DNA of 64,000 bases from JAVVHH01 sp963848035 (GCA_963848035.1 CAWKCD010000001.1:1302001-1366000), one strand, 5' to 3'; counted from the first letter of the stretch, positions 25,742 to 34,806 are shown. Numbers and translations are program-made. The notes: generated by a model not told the origin, from the letters alone.

Positions 25742-26481
25742 GTGAAACGACCACACCGCAGGCTGAGGCGGCGCCGGGTCCGGTGACGCTCGCGATCGAC
25801 ATCGGCGGCACCGGCCTGAAGGCCGCGCGGCTCGACCCGAACGGCATGCTGATCGGGACGGCGCTGCGGATCGCTACGCCGCACCCCTCCCCGCCGGCGA
25901 TCATCGTGCCAGCCTTGTCCGGCATGGCGAACAGCCTCGGCGGGTTCGACCGCGTCTCCGTCGGCTTCCCCGGCGCCGTGCGCGCCGGCAAGACGCTGAC
26001 CGCCCCCAACCTCGGCACCGAGGAGTGGCGCGGGTTCGACCTCGCCAAGGCGCTGATGGAGCTGCTGGGAGCCCCCGTCCGCGTCGAGAACGACGCGACC
26101 GTTCAAGGCCTCGGCGTCATCAGCGGGCACGGCCTCGAACTGGTGATCACGCTTGGCACCGGGTTCGGCTGGGCCTTGTATGAGGACGGACGGATCGCGC
26201 CGCACATGGAGATGAGCCAGCACATCGCCCGCGGCCGCAAGAACTACGACGAGTATCTCGGCGTCGCCGCCCTGCATCGGGTCGGCCGCAAGCGCTGGAA
26301 CCGCCGCGTGCAGCGGATCGTCGCGCAGTTGAGGGCGGTCGTGATCTTCGACCGGCTGTATATCGGCGGCGGCGACGCGACCAAAATCGACTTCAAGCTG
26401 CCGGACGACGTTAAGATCGTCTCGAACCAGGCGGGCCTGACCGGCGGCGTCCGCTTATGGAACGAGGCGAACAGCCCCTGA
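25738..26481 (+). CDS. ppgK: Polyphosphate glucokinase-like ROK family kinase
   Basis: The 247-residue protein has the ASKHA/ROK phosphate-binding motif LAIDIGGTGLKAARLD, the catalytic region VENDATVQGLGV and the second phosphate motif LVITLGTGFGWALYEDG. The short length, the absence of a zinc-binding cysteine cluster and HMEMSQHIARGRKNYDEYLG match the PpgK branch, which phosphorylates glucose using polyphosphate or ATP. The donor is inferred from subfamily resemblance. Its start overlaps the rpiA stop (ATGA), and its last 25 bases overlap the phosphatase gene. Confidence 0.88.
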   Translation: MSETTTPQAEAAPGPVTLAIDIGGTGLKAARLDPNGMLIGTALRIATPHPSPPAIIVPALSGMANSLGGFDRVSVGFPGAVRAGKTLTAPNLGTEEWRGFDLAKALMELLGAPVRVENDATVQGLGVISGHGLELVITLGTGFGWALYEDGRIAPHMEMSQHIARGRKNYDEYLGVAALHRVGRKRWNRRVQRIVAQLRAVVIFDRLYIGGGDATKIDFKLPDDVKIVSNQAGLTGGVRLWNEANSP

Positions 26482-27089
26482 CGACGGTGCACCTGGTCCG
26501 GCACGCCGCCCACGGCCTGCTGGGCCGCGTGCTGACCGGGCGGATGGAAGGCGTCGGGCTGAGCGAGGCGGGCCGGGCGCAGGCGGCACGCTTGGCGGAG
26601 ACGCTCGGCGCCCGCAAGCTCGGCGCCATCGTCTCGAGCCCCTTGCAGCGCGCCCGCGAGACCGCCGAACCGATCGCGGCGCGCGCGGGCTTATCGGTGA
26701 CGATCGATGCGGGCCTGGACGAAATCGACTTTGGCGAATGGACCGGCCTGACCTTCGCCGAGCTGGACCGTCGTCCAGAATGGCTTGCGTGGAATTCTGC
26801 GCGCGGGCTCGCTGCTTGCCCAGGCGGCGAGACGATGCTCGCCGCGCAATCGCGTGCGGTATCGGCGTTGCACCGCCTTGCCGCCACTCACCCCGACGGG
26901 GAACTGGTTCTCGTGAGCCACCAGGATGTGCTGAAATCGCTGCTTGCGCATCTGCTCGGCTCGCCACTCGACCTCTTGCACCGGTTCGCTCTCGACCCCG
27001 GCCACGTGAGCACAGTCACGCTCTCAAGCGGTGAAGCGCTCGTGGGGAGTGTCAACCTATCCTCAGACCCGGCGACCACGCTCGGGTGA
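26457..27089 (+). CDS. Histidine phosphatase family protein (phosphoglycerate mutase-like)
   Basis: The 210-residue protein has the RHG-type catalytic motif as LVRHAAHGLLGR, with RHA in place of RHG. It also has SSPLQRARETAEPIAAR, DEIDFGEWTGLTFAEL and the second catalytic histidine in LVSHQDVLKSLLAHLLG. Such enzymes dephosphorylate small sugar phosphates or similar substrates. As the fourth gene of the gntK-rpiA-ppgK unit it may act on a sugar phosphate, but the substrate is not known. The start ATG lies 25 bases inside ppgK, and no alternative start fits the motif position as well. Confidence 0.88.
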   Translation: MERGEQPLTTVHLVRHAAHGLLGRVLTGRMEGVGLSEAGRAQAARLAETLGARKLGAIVSSPLQRARETAEPIAARAGLSVTIDAGLDEIDFGEWTGLTFAELDRRPEWLAWNSARGLAACPGGETMLAAQSRAVSALHRLAATHPDGELVLVSHQDVLKSLLAHLLGSPLDLLHRFALDPGHVSTVTLSSGEALVGSVNLSSDPATTLG

Positions 27090-27108
27090 ACCGATGAGCC
27101 AGGCGGCG

Positions 27109-27777
27109 TTACAGAAGATGTTCCAGTTGCGATGTGAGCTGCGGTAGATCCGGGAGCCCAGCCGCCAGAAACGGACGGTAATGCACGATCATCCCGCCGA
27201 TCGCGATGCCGGCCAGTAACTGAAGCAGCACAAAGGCGATCCTCAGCCGAAAACCAGCCTCCGCCTTGCGCCGCAAAGTGTTGCGCCATTTCAGGACGAC
27301 CTGTTCCGCGAGGGCATGACGAGCGCTCTGCTCCATCTCCGGAGCCCCGGGCAGCAGAAGTTCGCGGTAGAACCGCCAATACGTTCGACTGAATCCGGCG
27401 CTGAGGTCGAGCACGTTGTCCGCGACGGTCTCCTCCGCCTTTTGGACGAGGCTCCAGAGATGTGCCCGGCGGTCCAGGAAGTCCTGTGACAGGTGATAGA
27501 CCCGGCCCGGAATCTCCGGCCGGTCAGCTTCGGGCGTCCTCGCCCGAGCAGCGACGTCCCGTTCGCGCTTCGCCGCCCGAATTCTCTCGTCTTCTTTCCA
27601 AAACGCGTTGTTGATGGCCTGGAGATCCAACAGCATCTTCTCGATTTGAGTGTAGACCTTGCCGTTGGCCCGTCGTTGCGTGGCCGCTCGGCTTCCACCC
27701 GCCTTGAGGCTGGCGCCGAGAACTGTCCCGATCACGGTAAAGATTGCCGTCGCTATACCTGCTGTCTCGGCTGCCAT
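27109..27777 (-). CDS. Hypothetical membrane protein, two predicted transmembrane segments
   Basis: I do not recognise this 222-residue protein. It begins MAAETAGIATAIFTVIGTVLG, a likely first membrane helix. It continues with a long charged helical region (KVYTQIEKMLLDLQAINNAF, RAAKRERDVAARA) and has a second helix near residues 185-205 (IAFVLLQLLAGIAIGGMIV). A GGGAGG sequence lies about 10 bases upstream of the ATG. The middle region would sit in one compartment between the two membrane spans. The adjacent genes give no functional clue. Confidence 0.7.
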   Translation of the reverse strand: MAAETAGIATAIFTVIGTVLGASLKAGGSRAATQRRANGKVYTQIEKMLLDLQAINNAFWKEDERIRAAKRERDVAARARTPEADRPEIPGRVYHLSQDFLDRRAHLWSLVQKAEETVADNVLDLSAGFSRTYWRFYRELLLPGAPEMEQSARHALAEQVVLKWRNTLRRKAEAGFRLRIAFVLLQLLAGIAIGGMIVHYRPFLAAGLPDLPQLTSQLEHLL

Positions 27778-27887
27778 GCCTGCTCGTCCTCCCGCTTCAT
27801 TCTGGCGATCGCGCGACAGGAGAGGCCCCCGGATCAAGTCCAAACACGTCCGGGGGGGATAATCGTCTACTTGGTCTGTAGGCTTCC

Positions 27888-28589
27888 TTACGGCGTGATA
27901 TCGGTCGCGAAGCAATGCGGCTGTTGGAAGCCGGTCGGTGCGGTGCCAACGGGCGCGTAAAGGATGTTGTCGGTTTTGTCGGGTGTGACGCCGGATGGGA
28001 CCGTGCCGTAGCCGGCGTTCTTTCGCATACGGTAAGCGATTGCATGATCGGCGCAGGAGCTGTCACCGCTCACACCGAGGCCGCCGATCACCTGCCCGTT
28101 GTGATAGAGTGCAACACCACCCCCGAATGTGATGATCCCGCCCGGAACCGCACCGATTCCTGTGCCCTGCGCGTTGAAGGCTGGATTGAAAGGATTACTG
28201 TTGTTCAGACCATAGAGCGAACCGCCCGGTTGCGTGGGGGCGTAAAGGTTCGCCGTCGACAGCGCGAGTTTATTGTTGCTGAAATCGTTGGCCGTGCTCG
28301 CCTTGGCAATCGCGATATCACGGCTGCCCGGCCAGGCGTCGCCATCAGATGCGATAACGGAGCAGAGCCGGCCTTTGCGATCAACGATGGCCGACCACAT
28401 GCGGTTCGGTGAGAAAAGGCCACCATTGGCGTCTGGCATCGCGACGACCACCGCGAGCTGGCCCTGCACCTTGGAGACAACCGATGCCGGGATGCTGCAC
28501 GCCCCGCCATCGTCATCGGCTCGGGCCTGGGTGGCGACGCCGGTGACGGCGACCAGACTCATCAGTGCGGCGGCTGCAAACGTGTTCAT
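27888..28589 (-). CDS. Exported GlcG/HbpS-like (DUF336) heme-binding family protein
   Basis: The 233-residue protein has a signal peptide (MNTFAAAALMSLVAVTGVA, cleavage near TQARA). The mature part follows the GlcG/HbpS pattern: VVVAMPDANGGLFSPNRMWS, GSRDIAIAKASTANDFS, TANLYAPTQPGGSLYG, GGIITFGGGVALYHNGQVIG and GVSGDSSCADHAIAYRM. HbpS-type proteins bind heme extracellularly, and other members have unknown ligands. An upstream GTG (28598) is possible, but the ATG has better spacing to GGAGAG. Confidence 0.85.
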   Translation of the reverse strand: MNTFAAAALMSLVAVTGVATQARADDDGGACSIPASVVSKVQGQLAVVVAMPDANGGLFSPNRMWSAIVDRKGRLCSVIASDGDAWPGSRDIAIAKASTANDFSNNKLALSTANLYAPTQPGGSLYGLNNSNPFNPAFNAQGTGIGAVPGGIITFGGGVALYHNGQVIGGLGVSGDSSCADHAIAYRMRKNAGYGTVPSGVTPDKTDNILYAPVGTAPTGFQQPHCFATDITP

Positions 28590-28684
28590 GACGTGCACTC
28601 TCTCCGTTTTGGCCCAAAGATAACGGCAGAGAAACAGATCGACGTTTTTATGTCAATGTCGGAACGATTGCAGAAGCGGGAAAC

Positions 28685-28957
28685 CTAACCTTCGCCGGGG
28701 GCCCGCAGCGTCAATGCCAGCGCGTGCAGCCCAGCACCGAACTCCGGCTCCAACGCCGTATTCACCAATCGATGACGCGCGACTCTGCCGATGCCGGCGA
28801 AGCGGTCGGACACCACTAGGACGCTGTAATGCGTCTCGCCGCCCTCTCGTGCCCCGCTGTGCCCGGCATGCTTGGCGCTATCGTCCACGACCTGCAGGAT
28901 CGTCGGCGTGAAATGCTCACGGAGCACGGCTTCTATGCGGGCGGCGCGGTTGGTCAT
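28685..28957 (-). CDS. bolA: BolA family protein
   Basis: The 90-residue protein shows the BolA fold pattern. It has MTNRAARIEAVLREHFTPT, LQVVDDSAKHAGHSGAREGGETHY with the conserved H-x-G-H region, then FAGIGRVARHRLVNTALEPEF and the terminal GLHALALTLRAP. BolA proteins act with monothiol glutaredoxins in iron-sulfur cluster trafficking, and some bind DNA. It is divergent from dnaJ with a 57-base gap, an alphaproteobacterial bolA-dnaJ-cobS-cobT arrangement. Confidence 0.95.
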   Translation of the reverse strand: MTNRAARIEAVLREHFTPTILQVVDDSAKHAGHSGAREGGETHYSVLVVSDRFAGIGRVARHRLVNTALEPEFGAGLHALALTLRAPGEG

Positions 28958-29014
28958 GATCCCATCTACTGCTGCCACTTGCCCCGCGCCACCGCAAACG
29001 CACATAACTGCAAG

Positions 29015-29602
29015 ATGACCCGACGCCCAACGCGACCCCGGGCCTACGCGCCCGATCCGGACGCGCCGGGCCGTCTGTGCGATGCCCCAGGCTGCAGCGA
29101 ACTTGGCGCGTACCGCGCGCCCAAGTCGCGCACGGAGCTGAACCAATACCATTGGTTCTGCCTCGAGCACGTTCGCGCCTACAATGCGTCGTGGGATTTC
29201 TACAAAGGCATGACGCCAGGCCAGATCGAACAACAGACGCGGTATGATACGTCCTGGCAGCGCCCGACCTGGCCGCTCGGATCCATCGGCAAGGCCGCTT
29301 TCGACGAAACGCACCTGCGCGACCCGCTGCACCTCCTGCAGACCGGGCAACTCCACCGCAAGCGGCCTAACGAAGAGCGAGTGCCATCCGAGCTGCGCGA
29401 ACCCGTCCAGACGCTGGGGATCGATTGGCCGGTCTCGATGGCCGATCTCAAAACGCGCTACAAGGAATTGGCCAAGCGCCACCACCCCGATGCCAACGGC
29501 GGCGACCGCGCTGCCGAGGAGCGTTTGAAACACATCAACCTCGCCTACGCCGCGGTTCGGCATTATTTGACATCGGAACCCAGGATGGCGGCGGCCGGCT
29601 GA
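29015..29602 (+). CDS. DnaJ domain protein with C-terminal J domain
   Basis: The 195-residue protein has an N-terminal region with a CDAPGC and FCLEH cluster that may bind a metal. A long linker region follows, and the J domain sits at the C-terminus (about 130-190): MADLKTRYKELAKRHHPDAN, with the essential HPD tripeptide, and AEERLKHINLAYAAVRHYL. J domains stimulate Hsp70 ATPase, and the partner here is unknown. The start MTRRPTRPRAYAPDPDAPG is the family-typical one. An upstream extension would overlap bolA on the other strand and is rejected. Confidence 0.9.
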   Translation: MTRRPTRPRAYAPDPDAPGRLCDAPGCSELGAYRAPKSRTELNQYHWFCLEHVRAYNASWDFYKGMTPGQIEQQTRYDTSWQRPTWPLGSIGKAAFDETHLRDPLHLLQTGQLHRKRPNEERVPSELREPVQTLGIDWPVSMADLKTRYKELAKRHHPDANGGDRAAEERLKHINLAYAAVRHYLTSEPRMAAAG

Positions 29603-29687
29603 GCTTTCGCTGCGACCGCGAGCAGACTATCCTGCCTCGCCCGGTCAGCGGCTGCCCTCCTTCGAACGGTACAGGATAAGCTCGTTC

Positions 29688-30707
29688 ATGAACAACATCG
29701 CCGCCCTCGCCGACGCCCGCTCCACCCCCACCTCGGCCATCAGCACCCCTGACCTGACCGTGTCGGCGCGCGAGCTGTTCGGCATCGACACCAACCTCGA
29801 GGTGCCTGCCTTCTCGGTCCGAACCGAGCACGTCCCCGAAATCGACGAGTCCTATATGTTCGACCGGGAGACCACCTTGGCGATCCTGGCCGGCTTCGCC
29901 CATAATCGGCGGGTCCTGATCCAGGGCTATCACGGCACCGGCAAGTCGACCCACGTCGAGCAGGTCGCGGCGCGCCTCAACTGGCCCTGTATCCGCGTCA
30001 ACCTCGACAGCCATATCAGTCGCATCGACCTGATCGGCAAGGACGCGATCGTCCTGAAGGACGGCAAGCAGATCACCGAGTTCCGCGAGGGCATCCTGCC
30101 CTGGGCACTGCAGCACCCCTGCGCTCTCGTGTTCGACGAGTACGATGCCGGCCGCCCGGACGTCATGTTCGTCATCCAGCGCGTGCTCGAGGTTGAAGGC
30201 CGGCTCACCCTGCTCGACCAGAACAAGGTCATCCGGCCGCACCCGAGCTTCCGCCTGTTCGCGACCGCCAACACCGTCGGCCTCGGCGACACGACCGGGC
30301 TGTATCACGGCACGCAGCAGATCAACCAGGGCCAGATGGACCGCTGGAACATCGTCGCGACCCTGAACTACCTGCCGCATGCCCAGGAAACCGCGATCGT
30401 CATGGCCAAGGCCGGCATCACCGCCGACGACAAGGCCAAGAAGAAGCAAGTCGAGAGCATGGTGGCCCTCGCCGACCTTACGCGCGCCGGGTTCATCAAC
30501 GGCGATATCTCGACCGTGATGTCGCCGCGGACGGTGATGACCTGGGCCGAGAATGCCCGGATTTTCGGCGATCTCGGCTTCGCGTTCCGGCTGACCTTCC
30601 TCAACAAATGCGACGAGGCGGAGCGGAGCACGGTGGCGGAATACTACCAGCGCTGCTTCAACGAGGAGCTGCCGACCGGTTTGCTGGGCTCGCGCAAAGG
30701 GATCTGA
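29688..30707 (+). CDS. cobS: Cobaltochelatase subunit CobS
   Basis: CobS is the AAA+ subunit of the ATP-dependent aerobic cobaltochelatase CobNST, which inserts cobalt into hydrogenobyrinic acid a,c-diamide in B12 synthesis. The 339-residue protein has Walker A GYHGTGKSTHVEQV near residue 80, Walker B LVFDEYDAGRPDVMFVIQ and the sensor region FRLFATANTVGLGDTTG. It also has the conserved QMDRWNIV and MSPRTVMTWAENA. It is followed directly by cobT. CobN is not in the window, and no cobalamin riboswitch is seen upstream. Confidence 0.97.
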   Translation: MNNIAALADARSTPTSAISTPDLTVSARELFGIDTNLEVPAFSVRTEHVPEIDESYMFDRETTLAILAGFAHNRRVLIQGYHGTGKSTHVEQVAARLNWPCIRVNLDSHISRIDLIGKDAIVLKDGKQITEFREGILPWALQHPCALVFDEYDAGRPDVMFVIQRVLEVEGRLTLLDQNKVIRPHPSFRLFATANTVGLGDTTGLYHGTQQINQGQMDRWNIVATLNYLPHAQETAIVMAKAGITADDKAKKKQVESMVALADLTRAGFINGDISTVMSPRTVMTWAENARIFGDLGFAFRLTFLNKCDEAERSTVAEYYQRCFNEELPTGLLGSRKGI

Positions 30708-32590
30708 TGTCGGGGTCGAACAACAAGGACAACGCCCGGACCGAGGACTTCAAGCGCGCGACTGCCGGCGCGCTCCGGGCGATCGCGCAGACGCCCGAGG
30801 TGCAGGTCGCGTTCCAGCCGGGGCCGTCCGGCCTGGTGGGTAAGCGTGCCCGTCTGCCGCTGCCGACCAGGGCGCTGCCCGCGGCCGAGATGGCCAAGCT
30901 GCGCGGCGCCGCCGACAGTGTGGCGCTCCGCCTGCGCCATCACGACGACGCGCTGCATGCGGCGCGGAGCCCGGGCCGGCGCGAGGCGAAAGACGTCTAT
31001 GACGCGCTGGAGCAGGTCCGCGTCGAGGTGGTCGGCGGGCGGCATATGTCCGGCGTCGCCGCAAACCTGAGGGCGCGGCTGCAGGAGGAGTGCGAGGCCG
31101 AGGGCTTCGATCGCATGACCCGCAAGGACCAGCTGCCGCTGCCGTCCGCGTTGGCGCTGCTGGCTCGCGAGCAGATGTCGGGCGAGGCCGCGCCCGAGGC
31201 GGCGCGCCGGATCCTGGAGAGCTGGCGCGGCACGCTCGGCGACTCCGCCGATGCGGCGCTGGCCGAGATGGCCGAGTCGCAGCAGGACCAGCGCCGCTTT
31301 ACCCGCGCCGCCCGCAAGCTGCTCGCCGCGCTCGATCTGGCCGAGGCCGAAGTCGAGAGCGAGCCGGAAGACCAGCAGGACGAGGGCGAGGAAGGCGGCG
31401 AGGAGAGCGGCGCCCAGGACAATCAGGAGCAGAACCAGGGCGACCAGCAGAGCGATGCGGATTCGATGCTCGGCGCCCAGCCGGAGCAGATGGAAGCCGA
31501 CGCGGCGGACGAAGAAGGCCAGGACGACGCGGACGATGACGCCGCTACCGCCGAAGGCGAAGACCGGCCCGGCGGCCCGCAGCAGCGGCGCGAGAAGCCG
31601 GTTCCCGACGATCACCAGGCTTACCGGGCCTACTCCCGCGCCAATGACGAAGAGATCGAAGCCGAGGACCTTTGCGATCCCGACGAGCTGACCCGGCTGC
31701 GCCAGCAGCTCGACCAGCAGCTCCAGCATCTGCAGGGCGTCGTCAGCAAGCTTGCTAACCGGCTGCAGCGGCGCCTGATGGCCCAGCAGACCCGCGCCTG
31801 GGAGTTCGATCTCGAGGAGGGAATGCTCGACGCGGGCCGTCTCGCCCGCGTCATCGTCAATCCACTCCTGGCGCTGTCCTACAAACGCGAGCGCGAGACC
31901 GACTTCCGCGACACCGTCGTCAGCCTGCTGATCGACAATTCCGGCTCCATGCGCGGTCGGCCGATCACGGTGGCCGCCATGTGCGGCGACATCCTTGCGC
32001 GCACCCTCGAACGCTGCGCCGTGAAAGTGGAAATCCTCGGTTTCACGACGCGGGCGTGGAAGGGCGGCCAGAGCCGTGAGCGTTGGGTGCAGGACGGCAA
32101 GCCGCGCAATCCCGGCCGGCTGAACGATCTACGGCACATCATCTACAAGAGCGCGGATGCCCCGTGGCGGCGGGCGCGCAAGAATCTGGGCCTGATGCTG
32201 CGCGAAGGCCTGCTCAAGGAGAACATCGACGGCGAAGCGCTGCTCTGGGCCTATCGCCGGCTCATCGGACGTCCGGAACACCGTCGGATCTTGATGGTGA
32301 TCAGCGACGGCGCACCGGTTGATGACAGCACGCTCTCGGTCAATCCCGGCAACTATCTCGAGAAGCATCTGCGGCAGGTGATCCACGAGATCGAGAGCCG
32401 CGACCAGGTGGAGCTGATCGCGATCGGCATCGGCCACGACGTCACGCGCTACTATCGGCGGGCCGTCACGATCGTCGACGCCGAAGAGTTGGGCGGCACG
32501 GTGATGAAGAAGCTAGCCGAACTATTCGACGAGGATGTCGGGCTGGCATGGTCCCGTGCGGCAGCCGAGCGTGCGCCGGCGATCGCTTAG
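30707..32590 (+). CDS. cobT: Cobaltochelatase subunit CobT
   Basis: CobT partners CobS in the CobNST cobaltochelatase complex. The 627-residue protein has an N-terminal helical part, a strongly acidic Glu/Asp/Gln-rich middle (about residues 215-310) typical of CobT, and a C-terminal von Willebrand A domain. The MIDAS motif DNSGSMRGRP starts near residue 410, and GAPVDDSTLS and IAIGIGHDVTRYY follow. The ATG overlaps the cobS stop by one base (TGATG). Confidence 0.97.
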   Translation: MSGSNNKDNARTEDFKRATAGALRAIAQTPEVQVAFQPGPSGLVGKRARLPLPTRALPAAEMAKLRGAADSVALRLRHHDDALHAARSPGRREAKDVYDALEQVRVEVVGGRHMSGVAANLRARLQEECEAEGFDRMTRKDQLPLPSALALLAREQMSGEAAPEAARRILESWRGTLGDSADAALAEMAESQQDQRRFTRAARKLLAALDLAEAEVESEPEDQQDEGEEGGEESGAQDNQEQNQGDQQSDADSMLGAQPEQMEADAADEEGQDDADDDAATAEGEDRPGGPQQRREKPVPDDHQAYRAYSRANDEEIEAEDLCDPDELTRLRQQLDQQLQHLQGVVSKLANRLQRRLMAQQTRAWEFDLEEGMLDAGRLARVIVNPLLALSYKRERETDFRDTVVSLLIDNSGSMRGRPITVAAMCGDILARTLERCAVKVEILGFTTRAWKGGQSRERWVQDGKPRNPGRLNDLRHIIYKSADAPWRRARKNLGLMLREGLLKENIDGEALLWAYRRLIGRPEHRRILMVISDGAPVDDSTLSVNPGNYLEKHLRQVIHEIESRDQVELIAIGIGHDVTRYYRRAVTIVDAEELGGTVMKKLAELFDEDVGLAWSRAAAERAPAIA

Positions 32591-32645
32591 GGTCGTCGTC
32601 TAAATCGCCGAGAACGCGGTGTCGTTAAATTAAAATTGACTAAAG

Positions 32646-32672
32646 ATTGTGGCAATGCAATTGTTATGCATT
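32646..32672. promoter_or_regulatory. AT-rich putative promoter/operator upstream of hybrid kinase
   Basis: The 143-base gap before the kinase gene is much richer in A/T than its surroundings. It contains TTGACT (about 32636-32641) and an exact dyad AATGCA-N7-TGCATT at 32654-32672. The dyad could be a repressor or activator site. No convincing -10 hexamer is visible, so the promoter call is weak. Confidence 0.3.
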
Positions 32673-32733
32673 CCCACCGGCCCGGTTTCACTCCCGCATT
32701 AGCCTGCAACGCTGCTGTCGGAGAGACCATGAC

Positions 32734-34242
32734 ATGCCAGAACCTATCTCGAGCCTGGAAGCCGTTCTAGACAGTTTAACGGATCACGCCGTGTTCCGCC
32801 TTGACGATGGCGGTCGCGTGATAAGCTGGAACAAAGCAGCGGAAAAGAACAAGGGTTATCAAGCGTCTGAGATCATTGGTCAGCATTTCAGCGTCTTTTA
32901 CACGCAAGATGATCACGAGAACGACTTGCCTGCCCGTGGGCTCGCGGAGGCCCGCGAAACCGGACGGTGTCAAACGGAGGGGTTGCGCGTCCGCAAGGAC
33001 GGCACTCGGTTCCACGCAGACGTCCTCATCCAACCGCTGCTGGGCGCGGGCGGCAGAATGAATGGCTTCGTCAAAGTCACCCGCAACATCGACGATCGCT
33101 ACACGCTGCAGAAGCTGCGCGACGAGTTGCAGCACTCCCAGCGCTTCGAATTGGTCGGCCAGCTCACCGGCGGAATCGCGCATGATTTCAACAACCTGCT
33201 GACTGCCATCGAATCGACCTTCGAGTTGATTCGGCTCTCCTCGGACGACGAACGGATTGATCGCTATCTGAGCATCAACCGCGTCGCGATCGACCGAAGC
33301 CGCAAGCTGATCGCGCAGCTTCTCGCCTTCTCCCGCAAGCAGATACTTCATCCCAAGCCGATGAACGTGAACGATGCAGCGTCCGTGTTCGCTGAATTGC
33401 TGCAGAAAGCGGTCGGCGACGGGATCCGTCTCACATGGCGGCTCATCCACGACATCCCCTACGTGAACATCGACGGCGGACACATGCAGTCCGCGCTGAT
33501 GAACCTTGTGATCAATGCGCGTGATGCCATGCCGGCTGGCGGCGAGCTGACGATCTTCTCCGAGAGGCGCCATGTCGGCCCGGAAGAATTCGAAGCGCCT
33601 TACGATATCCCGGCCGGTTTGTACGTGGCCATCGGAGTGACCGACACCGGAACGGGAATGTCGGAGGAAGTGGCACGCCGCTGCGTCGAACCGTTCTTCA
33701 CGACCAAAGACGTTGGCCGCGGCACCGGTCTCGGCCTCAGCCAATGTTTCGGTTTTGCTCGCCAGTCCGGCGGCACGCTCGAGATCAGAACGGTCGAAGG
33801 GGAGGGAGCGACGGTAGCGATCCTGCTGCCCACCGCCCGGGATTCCGCGGCTTCGGACGGGAGCAAACGGACGGTCCTGCTCGTCGAGGACGATTCCTCG
33901 GTCCGCGAACTCGCGGCCGAGTTGCTCCGCACACTAGGCTGTTCAGTCATTGAGGCTGCCGATGCGGTGGAAGCACTCTCGCTTCTGCAACGTGATCTCT
34001 CGATCAACCTGCTGTTCACCGACATCGTGATGCCGAACGGCATCAACGGCCTCCAACTCCTGACCCGCGCCCGGGAGATGCGCCCGGGGCTGCCGGCCGT
34101 GCTCACTTCCGGATACACGCAGACCATGGTCATCGGCACCGTCGATGCTCCCAGCAATGCGCCCTTTCTCCGCAAACCCTATACGCTGGAAGACCTTCGC
34201 GAGAGCCTCAGCGGGCAGCAGCCGAGCATCCGGATCCACTGA
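32734..34242 (+). CDS. PAS-domain hybrid histidine kinase with C-terminal receiver
   Basis: The 502-residue soluble protein has an N-terminal PAS domain (about 8-125, AVFRLDDGGRVISWNKAAEK and FHADVLIQPL). A HisKA domain follows with the phospho-accepting His150 in GIAHDFNNLLTAIES. The HATPase domain has MNLVINARDAMPAGG and DTGTGMSEEV, then GRGTGLGLSQCFGF. The receiver domain (about 375-495) has VLLVEDDSSVRELAAELL and phospho-acceptor Asp430 in FTDIVMPNGINGLQL, with Lys in RKPYTLEDL. The layout resembles PAS-HisKA-HATPase-REC sensory kinases related to light- or redox-sensing proteins, but the PAS cofactor cannot be told. A GGAGAG lies eight bases before the ATG. Confidence 0.93.
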   Translation: MPEPISSLEAVLDSLTDHAVFRLDDGGRVISWNKAAEKNKGYQASEIIGQHFSVFYTQDDHENDLPARGLAEARETGRCQTEGLRVRKDGTRFHADVLIQPLLGAGGRMNGFVKVTRNIDDRYTLQKLRDELQHSQRFELVGQLTGGIAHDFNNLLTAIESTFELIRLSSDDERIDRYLSINRVAIDRSRKLIAQLLAFSRKQILHPKPMNVNDAASVFAELLQKAVGDGIRLTWRLIHDIPYVNIDGGHMQSALMNLVINARDAMPAGGELTIFSERRHVGPEEFEAPYDIPAGLYVAIGVTDTGTGMSEEVARRCVEPFFTTKDVGRGTGLGLSQCFGFARQSGGTLEIRTVEGEGATVAILLPTARDSAASDGSKRTVLLVEDDSSVRELAAELLRTLGCSVIEAADAVEALSLLQRDLSINLLFTDIVMPNGINGLQLLTRAREMRPGLPAVLTSGYTQTMVIGTVDAPSNAPFLRKPYTLEDLRESLSGQQPSIRIH

Positions 34243-34248
34243 CCGGCG

Positions 34249-34806
34249 TCATCGCCGCAACTGCGACGCGATCCGATCGGCGACCTGGCCCAGCGCCTGG
34301 CTCATCGCCTGCACATAGTCACGCGTCGAGGAGCCCGGCGCCGCCACCGTGATGCGCACCGTCTGTGCGGTCGCGTTGTCCCGATCGGTGCCGCGCGTGA
34401 TCGCAACCTGCGCCAGCAGCTGGATTTGCCCGGTCGCATCGGCGTCCAACCGCTGGAGGTCGATCTCGATCTTGGCGCCGGTATCCGCCGAGATGGCCCC
34501 CGTCGAGGTGAAAACTGTCGTCCCGGGCAGACGGTTGTGCAGATCTTCCGCCAGCACGCGCGCGACCATGTCGCTGAACGGCTCGCCCCACCGCTCCGAA
34601 CTATCCAGCTTGAGCTGGTAAGCCGAATTCGACCGCACGATCTCCGACCGGTCGAGATAACCCGCGATGCCCGGCCGGCGCAGCTCCACGAGCGGTGGCG
34701 CGCCGCCGATCGCCGGACCAGGTGAGGGCGCAAGCGTATAGTAGCTCGGCTCCGGCGACCGGCACGAAGCCAGCGCCAGCCCGGCGAGCAGAAGAAAACG
34801 CTTCAT
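34249..34806 (-). CDS. pqiC: PqiC-like auxiliary outer-membrane lipoprotein
   Basis: The 185-residue protein has a lipoprotein signal (MKRFLLLAGLALASC, lipobox LASC), followed by the ABC-transport auxiliary domain PSYYTLAPSPGP, VELRRPGIAGYLDRSEIVR and RWGEPFSDMVARVLAEDL. PqiC-type lipoproteins anchor PqiB to the outer membrane. The ATG overlaps the pqiB stop (ATGA at 34803-34806). Confidence 0.92.
   Translation of the reverse strand: MKRFLLLAGLALASCRSPEPSYYTLAPSPGPAIGGAPPLVELRRPGIAGYLDRSEIVRSNSAYQLKLDSSERWGEPFSDMVARVLAEDLHNRLPGTTVFTSTGAISADTGAKIEIDLQRLDADATGQIQLLAQVAITRGTDRDNATAQTVRITVAAPGSSTRDYVQAMSQALGQVADRIASQLRR

Noticed and set aside
28829..29014. Longer N-terminus of the DnaJ protein from 28829
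   Set aside because: It would overlap bolA on the opposite strand, and the added sequence has no family resemblance.
29603..29687. Cobalamin riboswitch before cobS
   Set aside because: The gap is only 85 bases and lacks the conserved B12-box GCCACTG element.
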